DNA from: Planctomycetes bacterium RBG_13_46_10
GTDB taxonomy: Bacteria; Planctomycetota; Phycisphaerae; Sedimentisphaerales; Anaerobacaceae
Assembly: GCA_001824645.1 (NCBI GenBank)
Contig: MHYD01000061.1
Span: 1-17,237, forward strand
DNA length: 17,237 nt
Direction of reading: 5' to 3'
Position numbers and translations under genes: made by a program. Each line of letters begins with the position of its first letter. Positions within the stretch are counted from its first letter, which is position 1. The notes beneath the pieces are model-generated. The model made no database searches. It was not told the origin of the DNA and saw nothing but the letters and a program-made list of their open reading frames with translations. Positions 12,955 through 17,237 of this stretch are shown piece by piece.

Positions 12955-13884
12955 ATGAAAAACGAGCTATTTCCAAATTATAAGACAATCCATAGATTAA
13001 TTTTGGTGATGGTGGCACTGGTGTTGGGGCTGACAACAGGGCTTGCCTCAGTGCCGGTATTCGCGGCAGATGAGAAAAATATCAATAAAGAGAAGGGCAA
13101 TCCTGTTCCGGAGAATATCGGGTTTATGGAAAACCCGCCTAGAGAACTGAAAGAAAAATTTCCCATGTGCGATGCATTCTTAAATGTCGAATGGATCAAC
13201 AAGGAAAAGAAGATCGGCTACAGCAATTATGAGGTCATAATAAAAGGCAAAAAAACGATGATGTGGGCCTTAGTTACCTTGAATAATGAAGTTCCATCTT
13301 ATGACTGGGATGTTTATCAGTACAAAAGGGAAGGCCGATTGAAGGAAATATTCGAGATGCTTAAGTATGGCGAAGATAAGGGAAATATATTCGTTATGAC
13401 TCCAACGTACAATGGTAAGTCTGTCAAAATACATCAGAGATCTCCAAACGACGATGATTCTTTCGCCGACCACAGATGTACCGTATGTATCCCATACCCG
13501 GATAAAAAAAGGGTCTGGATTGCGGAAGGTAAAAGCGTTAAGCAATTTTACAGCGCGGCGCAGCGGAAAGAATTATCTGACAGAATTAAGGACACTCTCG
13601 GGAGATCCGTAAAGAACGAATGGCTTGAGTCACTTTGGATATTAGATGTTAATTTCGATGGGAAAGAAGATTTTGTCCGTAGGGATTCATTTGTGGTCAC
13701 TTGGTCAAATAGACTCTATTTAGGAAATCGCGTTTACAAAGATGAAAATGTAGGGTTTCAATATACATTTCCGCCAAATGGTCGGACTTGTTACGTCAAA
13801 TCCCTTAAATACCCATTAACTACTGACGGGAGAAATTATTACATTGCCAATCAGTGCAATCTTACTGAATTAACATCACAATAA
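12955..13884 (+). CDS. Secreted calcium-loop protein, putative periplasmic immunity protein (copy 1)
   Basis: The 309-residue protein has a signal peptide: a basic start, a hydrophobic core LILVMVALVLGLTTGL (15-30) and a probable cleavage after VFA (residue 37). The mature part carries Cys72, Cys175, Cys178, Cys279 and Cys301, a conserved RCTVCIPYPDKKRVWIAEGK block (174-193), and a DVNFDGKED loop (231-239) with the D-x-N-x-D-G-x-x-D spacing of calcium-binding EF-hand/FG-GAP-like loops. ATG 12955 has a strong CAGGAGGG site. A hydrolase-like gene without a signal peptide follows 12 nt later. This order, and the calcium loop known in XAC2610 (as I recall, the periplasmic inhibitor of a Xanthomonas T4SS lysozyme effector), suggest a lysozyme-inhibitor-type immunity protein; this is inference. 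Its cognate hydrolase is truncated here. Confidence 0.82.
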   Translation: MKNELFPNYKTIHRLILVMVALVLGLTTGLASVPVFAADEKNINKEKGNPVPENIGFMENPPRELKEKFPMCDAFLNVEWINKEKKIGYSNYEVIIKGKKTMMWALVTLNNEVPSYDWDVYQYKREGRLKEIFEMLKYGEDKGNIFVMTPTYNGKSVKIHQRSPNDDDSFADHRCTVCIPYPDKKRVWIAEGKSVKQFYSAAQRKELSDRIKDTLGRSVKNEWLESLWILDVNFDGKEDFVRRDSFVVTWSNRLYLGNRVYKDENVGFQYTFPPNGRTCYVKSLKYPLTTDGRNYYIANQCNLTELTSQ

Positions 13885-13896
13885 AGGAGTAAAAAA

Positions 13897-14058
13897 ATGG
13901 CAACCGTAGACTGGGAACAAAACATTGACTTCATAAATATATCAGCGCCTAAGGTTCAAGCGGCGCACCAGAATCGCCCCATTGATGATTGGATTACTTT
14001 CTTGGATGCGCTCGGCAAAGTGGAAGGAAAAGATAAATACGACACTGGAGAAGACTAG
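13897..14058 (+). pseudogene. Truncated lysozyme-like hydrolase gene (copy 1)
   Basis: The frame begins MATVDWEQN at ATG 13897 behind AAAGGAG and reads 53 codons. It matches the intact copy at 16813 in its start and in the block FLDALGKVEG (about residues 35-44), which contains the candidate catalytic Glu (residue 43), and ends at a TAG within GGAGAAGACTAGGGGTCAG. From about codon 50 onward the intact copy continues with GYIGIYQF, whereas here the sequence switches to the left end of a RAYT element. The gene is therefore broken by insertion or deletion, and the product cannot contain the hydrolase fold. Confidence 0.8.
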
Positions 14059-14074
14059 GGGTCAGACTTGTTTA

Positions 14075-14103
14075 TTGACATAGACGGGACGAACTGATAA
14101 TCT
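14075..14103 (+). promoter_or_regulatory. Promoter of the truncated RAYT gene, leaderless layout
   Basis: TTGACA (14075-14080) and TAATCT (14098-14103) are separated by 17 nt. Only 6 nt lie between the -10 and the ATG at 14110, so the transcript would start at or next to the A of the ATG. There is no Shine-Dalgarno. Confidence 0.5.
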
Positions 14104-14109
14104 TAGAGT

Positions 14110-14370
14110 ATGGCAAGGAAGCCGAGGCTCGAATATGAGGGAGCCCTTTACCATGTGATTACCCGTGGGGACCAAAGGCAACGAGTATTCAAAGATGTAG
14201 AAGATCATCAGCGTTATCTCAAGATACTTGCTGATTACAAGGTCAGATATGAGTATGCCTTGTATGCTTATGTTTTAATGAGCAATCATGTTCATCTGCT
14301 CATAGAGACGAGAGAGACTCCTCTTTCTAAGATTCTTCAGGGAAGGAACTTTGGGGACGTTGGTTCTTAA
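14110..14370 (+). pseudogene. Truncated REP-associated tyrosine transposase (Y1/HUH), element A
   Basis: The frame starts MARKPRLEYEGALYHVITRG, the usual RAYT/Y1_Tnp N-terminus, and includes the HUH motif MSNHVHLL (H60, H62). Native similarity ends at PLSKILQG (residue 78, about 14343); the last residues are read from the inverted-repeat end of the second element. The catalytic Tyr, expected in a YIHLNPV context further on, is absent, so the protein cannot be active. The left end of this element probably is GGGGTCAGACTTG from 14058, which interrupts the hydrolase gene. Its right part is missing, so a deletion must accompany the insertion of the second element. Confidence 0.88.
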
Positions 14371-14414
14371 GATGCATAATTCATAATTAAAGCACGTGCG
14401 GGTATGGTGATTTG

Positions 14415-15395
14415 CTACTCCATGTTTTCTTCTCGGCGTATTATAGCTCGATTGATACTTGATGTATTCACTCCCAAATGACGCGCAATCTCAGCACCCG
14501 AAAAACCGAGTTCCTCCTTCGCACGATAGGCAATAACTGCGCGGGCTTCGCTCACCTTGCTCCGTCTACCACCTTTTCGTAGCTCTTCGGCACTTACCAT
14601 GTTCCTCCTGCATTCTTCCTGAATAATGTCAGCAATACCCCGACCTTTTTGGCGAAGCTTCAATTGTCTTAATTGATCTGCTTTTGCCTCTTTAAGGATA
14701 GTCTGAACAAAATCCCCGCTTCCCAGGATCCGTTCATCCGATTCTTCTCTTTCGCCCTTTGTCCGCATGGAAAGCACCTGTGACCAACCACCCTTACTTC
14801 GAATTAATCCCCCTCCGGTCAATAGAGGGTCATGCGCCTCTCCCATACCCTCTCGCACGAACCGCCGGTATTCTCTTATCGCCTTGCCCTTTACCCTGCC
14901 AAACCGCAAAACAACGGTGCCGCTGTCCATCCATGGATAGGCCGTCTTGCCGAGAATAGCGCGGTGACCGCTCCAGCGGTACTTTTCTAACTCTCCTACC
15001 GTCTGCAGGACCTTGGCACGCACGGGATTGAGATGGATGTAACGAACAAGGGCAAGAAGATAGTTTTCTTCATCGCAGAGAATAGATTTGTATCGGTTTT
15101 CAAAGAGGTGACCGGTACGACGATGACGGCGATTAAAATATACTGCATACCAGGTAAGAAGCCTGCGCATGATGGTCGAGATGCCATCCTTACCGCTCTT
15201 AAAGAGAATATGGACGTGATTGTCCATAAGTACCCAGGCATAGACCGTGCAGTTGCCGAGGATAACCGTTTCGCCTAACTTCTCCAAAAAGCGGCTCTTA
15301 TCTTCGTCATCAATGAAGATGGCAGATTTATTGATCCCTCGCACCATGATGTGGTGCAGGGCACCGGGTACATCCAATCGGGCTCGGCGTGGCAT
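14415..15395 (-). CDS. REP-associated tyrosine transposase with C-terminal DnaA-like helix-turn-helix
   Basis: The 326-residue protein starts MPRRARLDVPGALHHIMVRG. The Y1 domain (1-130) has HUH residues H60 and H62 in MDNHVHIL, TGHLFENRYKSILCD (94-108), and the catalytic Tyr119 in RYIHLNPVRAKV. The second half has a basic linker and a C-terminal region VSAEELRKGGRRSKVSEARA (267-286) followed by the HTH GAEIARHLGVNTSSINRAI (300-318), arranged as in the DNA-binding domain IV of DnaA. It should cut and join single-stranded DNA at REP-like hairpins. All key residues are present and the frame is open, so it may be functional. ATG 15395 has no ribosome site and lies 6 nt from a strong -10, so its mRNA is probably leaderless. 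Confidence 0.92.
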   Translation of the reverse strand: MPRRARLDVPGALHHIMVRGINKSAIFIDDEDKSRFLEKLGETVILGNCTVYAWVLMDNHVHILFKSGKDGISTIMRRLLTWYAVYFNRRHRRTGHLFENRYKSILCDEENYLLALVRYIHLNPVRAKVLQTVGELEKYRWSGHRAILGKTAYPWMDSGTVVLRFGRVKGKAIREYRRFVREGMGEAHDPLLTGGGLIRSKGGWSQVLSMRTKGEREESDERILGSGDFVQTILKEAKADQLRQLKLRQKGRGIADIIQEECRRNMVSAEELRKGGRRSKVSEARAVIAYRAKEELGFSGAEIARHLGVNTSSINRAIIRREENME

Positions 15396-15401
15396 GGAGT
15401 G

Positions 15402-15431
15402 ATTCTAGAAAAAATCATCCTCTCCTGTCAA
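15402..15431 (-). promoter_or_regulatory. Promoter of the complete RAYT gene, leaderless layout
   Basis: A perfect TTGACA (15431-15426) and TAGAAT (15407-15402, 5 of 6) are separated by 18 nt. The ATG at 15395 begins 6 nt after the -10, exactly as in the truncated RAYT gene at 14110, so the start site would coincide with the ATG. Confidence 0.65.
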
Positions 15432-15539
15432 GCAAAAAGCACTCTATGAACCAACGTCCCCCAAATCAGGGCGAATTTATAACTTCTGAAGATGTGACAC
15501 CCCCCAAAAAAAGATTCTTTTCACAAGCTCTTTTTTTCG

Positions 15540-15567
15540 TTGACAAGAGTTTTGTTTCCTAATTAAT
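15540..15567 (+). promoter_or_regulatory. Promoter of module 2
   Basis: TTGACA (15540-15545) with ATTAAT (15562-15567) after 16 nt, preceded by a T-run and followed by ATAAAGCCCGC. The block is nearly identical to the one at 12643-12675. Confidence 0.55.
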
Positions 15568-15617
15568 ATAAAGCCCGCAAGCCTGACAAGACTTTCTCTT
15601 TCCAAAGGGGGTTAGGG

Positions 15618-15803
15618 ATGGGGAAGCTCGGTTTCTGCTCGGAAGTATCCTATTTAATTTTTCCGTTTTACAATCAAGAAGAAAAGCGTTGCATTTGTCA
15701 TTATGACGTGTGCCCTTTAGCCGAGGAGTCCGCCGAGGGGGATAACGCGAAACCTTGTGGGCGCTACTATATTGCTTTGGCAAAAACTATTTATATAGGG
15801 TAA
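15618..15803 (+). CDS. Small Cys-rich leader ORF of module 2 (61 residues)
   Basis: The frame MGKLGFCSEV starts at ATG 15618 behind AAAGGGGG and has the same KRCICHYDVCPLAEES and KPCGRYY blocks as copy 1; Cys are at 7, 25, 27, 32 and 47. After GRYY the reading frame is shifted relative to copy 1 (tail IALAKTIYIG instead of SHCFGKNYLLR), yet it ends at the corresponding TAA. A conserved C-x-C-x4-C core and a variable tail could fit a small metal-binding peptide, a leader peptide, or a non-coding leader that happens to stay open. No family is recognised. Confidence 0.45.
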   Translation: MGKLGFCSEVSYLIFPFYNQEEKRCICHYDVCPLAEESAEGDNAKPCGRYYIALAKTIYIG

Positions 15804-15852
15804 ACGGCGAAACTTAACGCCGAAGGATTTTTAAACCCTCAGGAGGGGCAGC

Positions 15853-16809
15853 ATGAAGAACGAGCTATTTCCCAATTATAAGACAATCCATAGATTAATT
15901 TTGGTGATGGTGGCACTGGTGGTGGGGCTGACAATAGGGCTTGCCTCGGTACCAGTATTCGCGGCAGATGAGAAAATTATCAATAAAGAGAAGGGCAATC
16001 CGGTTCCGGAGAATATCGGTTTTATGAAAAACCCGCCGAAAGAACTCACAGAAAAATTTCCCATGTGTGATGCATTCTTAAATGTCGAATGGATCAACAA
16101 GGAAAAGAAGATCGGCTACAGCAATTATGAGGTCATAATAAAAGGCAAAAAAAGGATGATGTGGGAATTAGTTACGTTGGAAGGTGATCGTTTATTTTTG
16201 GGCTGGGATGTTTATCAGTACAAGCGGCAGGGTCAACTGCAGGAAATATTTGAAATGGTCAAGAACGGAAAGGTAGAAGGAACTAGGCTCGTTATGATTC
16301 TGACATACAAGGGTAAATCTATCGAAATACATTTGAGGACGCCAAACGATGACGACTCTTTGGCTGACCACAGATGTACCGTATGTGTCCCATACCCGGA
16401 TAAAAAAAGGGTCTGGATTGCGGAAGGTAAAAGTATAAAGCAAAATTACAGCGCGGCACAGCAAAAGGAATTGTTTGACAGAATTGAGAAAGCCGTCGGG
16501 AAACCTATTAATCTGAATGATCCGGTACAAAAAGAATGGTTTGAGTCACTTTATATACTGGATGTAAATTTCGATGGAAAAGAAGATATTGTTTTTAAGA
16601 AATCATTTTTTGTCACTTCGCATAATATGCTTTATAATGTAGAGCACGTTTATAAGTACGAAGATGAGTATCAATTTACGTTTCCACCAACTGGTCGTAC
16701 ATGCCATGTAAAATCACGTTTTTTCCCTCTAACGACCGATGGAAAAAATTATTACATTGACAATCAATGCAACCTTACTGCATTAACATCAAAGGCAGAA
16801 AAGGAGTGA
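15853..16809 (+). CDS. Secreted calcium-loop protein, putative periplasmic immunity protein (copy 2)
   Basis: The 318-residue paralogue of the 12955 gene has the same signal peptide (probable cleavage after VFA, residue 37). The first 109 residues differ at only eight positions (24, 28, 42, 59, 63, 66, 101, 105). Beyond that, differences are frequent, including a six-residue insertion near residue 220 and a longer C-terminus ending SKAEKE. Retained features are RCTVCVPYPDKKRVWIAEGK (174-193), the DVNFDGKED loop (237-245), and Cys72, 175, 178, 284 and 306. Its stop TGA lies 3 nt before the hydrolase-like ATG, and the ribosome site of that gene (AAGGAG) lies inside its last codons, so the two are translationally coupled. 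Secreted inhibitor of the downstream enzyme is the favoured reading, not proven. Confidence 0.82.
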   Translation: MKNELFPNYKTIHRLILVMVALVVGLTIGLASVPVFAADEKIINKEKGNPVPENIGFMKNPPKELTEKFPMCDAFLNVEWINKEKKIGYSNYEVIIKGKKRMMWELVTLEGDRLFLGWDVYQYKRQGQLQEIFEMVKNGKVEGTRLVMILTYKGKSIEIHLRTPNDDDSLADHRCTVCVPYPDKKRVWIAEGKSIKQNYSAAQQKELFDRIEKAVGKPINLNDPVQKEWFESLYILDVNFDGKEDIVFKKSFFVTSHNMLYNVEHVYKYEDEYQFTFPPTGRTCHVKSRFFPLTTDGKNYYIDNQCNLTALTSKAEKE

Positions 16810-16812
16810 AAA

Positions 16813-17237
16813 ATGGCAACAGTAAAATGGGGTGTACCCAAAGATAATGCAGAGTTCACAAATAATGCAATCCCATTGATTAATAGCGTTAATGGTAGAG
16901 AATGGACCCATTTTTTTGAGGCACTTGGTAAAGTGGAAGGTAGGAACAGTTACAACACTGTCAACGACAGTGGTTATATTGGCATTTACCAATTTGCACC
17001 CTTTAGCAATAAATACGCCATTTTTAAAGATGTGGATTTTTCTAATAACATCGGGGGAATGTTGGATGCTACAACCGATGCCAAATATCTAACTAATCCA
17101 ATAGCTCAAGAACTTTCTGCTATTATGGAATTCAGCGGAATCCCGGATATAACCAAAACTTTTTCTAGCAAATATAAATATGTTAGAGATGCTGCTCCGG
17201 GTGAAGGTTTATCTCAAAGTCAATTCGATTCGATGAT
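16813..17237 (+). CDS. Putative lysozyme/transglycosylase-like peptidoglycan hydrolase (partial, toxin candidate)
   Basis: 141 residues are visible; the gene continues beyond the window. It begins MATVKWGVPKDNAEF with no signal peptide or membrane segment. Residues 33-61 contain FFEALGKVEG (candidate catalytic Glu42), then YNTVNDSGYIGIYQF. This resembles the E-S-G ... AVN ... GY-x-G-x-YQF core of lysozyme-like/lytic-transglycosylase folds, in which the Glu is the acid catalyst. A later TNPIAQELSAIMEF (94-107) also recalls these domains. The start follows AAGGAG, 3 nt after the stop of the secreted-protein gene. A cell-wall enzyme without a secretion signal placed directly behind a secreted partner suggests a T4SS- or T6SS-type effector with its immunity protein. 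Without the C-terminus this remains a motif-level call. Confidence 0.62.
   Translation, partial: MATVKWGVPKDNAEFTNNAIPLINSVNGREWTHFFEALGKVEGRNSYNTVNDSGYIGIYQFAPFSNKYAIFKDVDFSNNIGGMLDATTDAKYLTNPIAQELSAIMEFSGIPDITKTFSSKYKYVRDAAPGEGLSQSQFDSM

Larger units (their letters stand above)
12615..14047 (+). repeat. Tandem duplication, copy 1 (module 1)
   Basis: Sequence from 12615 (AGATT...TTCACAAGCTC) through the promoter, the leader, the small Cys-rich ORF, the secreted-protein gene and the first about 50 codons of the hydrolase-like gene matches copy 2 beginning at 15512. Similarity is very high up to about codon 109 of the secreted-protein gene and lower after it. It ends where a RAYT element cuts the hydrolase gene. 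Sequence before 12615 is not shared. Confidence 0.9.
14350..15465. mobile_element. RAYT element B with terminal inverted repeats, nested in element A
   Basis: TTTGGGGACGTTGGTTC (14350-14366) at the left is mirrored by GAACCAACGTCCCCCAAA (15448-15465) at the right, identical apart from one extra C. Between them lies a single complete transposase gene on the minus strand. The left end falls inside the reading frame of the truncated element A transposase. About 46 nt after the right end, the second module copy begins, so nothing recognisable of the rest of element A is left. Confidence 0.8.
15512..17237 (+). repeat. Tandem duplication, copy 2 (module 2, runs off window)
   Basis: This is the second copy of the module that starts at 12615: promoter, leader with small Cys-rich ORF, secreted-protein gene and hydrolase-like gene in the same order and spacing. 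The match begins at AGATT...TTCACAAGCTC, 46 nt after the right end of the RAYT element. The two copies diverge most in the second half of the secreted-protein gene and in the N-terminal part of the hydrolase gene. Confidence 0.9.

Noticed and set aside
13645..13671. Dockerin or true EF-hand domain in the secreted proteins
   Set aside because: Only one DVNFDGKED loop is present, without a paired second loop or the dockerin helix pattern; a single calcium loop is the most that can be said.

Overview
The window reads as chromosomal DNA of a Gram-negative bacterium, most likely a Desulfobacterota (former Deltaproteobacteria) relative. The pointers are a split b/b' ATP synthase operon in the order atpF'-atpF-atpH-atpA, signal peptides and a periplasmic logic in the last third, short-period intergenic repeat arrays, and REP-associated tyrosine transposases (RAYTs). 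The phylum call is inference from gene order and style, not from a marker-gene comparison.

Layout. Positions 1-2179 (minus) hold the start of an F-type ATP synthase operon: b', b, delta and the first 235 residues of alpha. Two short-period repeat arrays (a heptamer inverted array and a nonamer tandem array) follow at 2317-2449, then a TPR protein and a YgjP/DUF45-type metallopeptidase, both minus. From 4422 a divergent promoter drives a 99-residue conserved-looking hypothetical; it converges on a DUF456 membrane protein and a 103-residue hypothetical. An MFS transporter (6358-7608, plus) follows.

An AT-richer accessory stretch at 7629-8908 carries a 70-residue four-cysteine protein and, on the other strand, a two-gene operon: a small DUF5678-like protein and a retropepsin-like aspartic protease fused to a SEC-C zinc motif. 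The GC-rich housekeeping gene comM/yifB lies at 9332-10861, followed by an AT-rich UGT-like glycosyltransferase on the minus strand.

The most interesting part is 12615-17237. It is an imperfect tandem duplication of a module: a TTGACA promoter, a long conserved leader containing a 61-codon Cys-rich small ORF, a secreted protein with a signal peptide and a DxNxDGxxD calcium-loop motif, and a closely spaced downstream gene with no signal peptide whose sequence resembles lysozyme/transglycosylase-like peptidoglycan hydrolases (Glu in a KVEG context followed by GYIGIYQF). I propose that this is an undescribed effector-immunity family: a cell-wall hydrolase exported by a specialised system, plus its periplasmic inhibitor. 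In copy 1 the hydrolase gene is cut off right after its candidate catalytic Glu by a RAYT element. That element is itself interrupted by a second RAYT element bounded by inverted repeats, which leaves an orphan secreted protein. Copy 2 appears intact but runs off the window end. The two secreted paralogues are nearly identical for about 109 residues and then diverge, as expected if the C-terminal part sets specificity. No secretion-system genes are visible in the window, so the delivery route is unknown.
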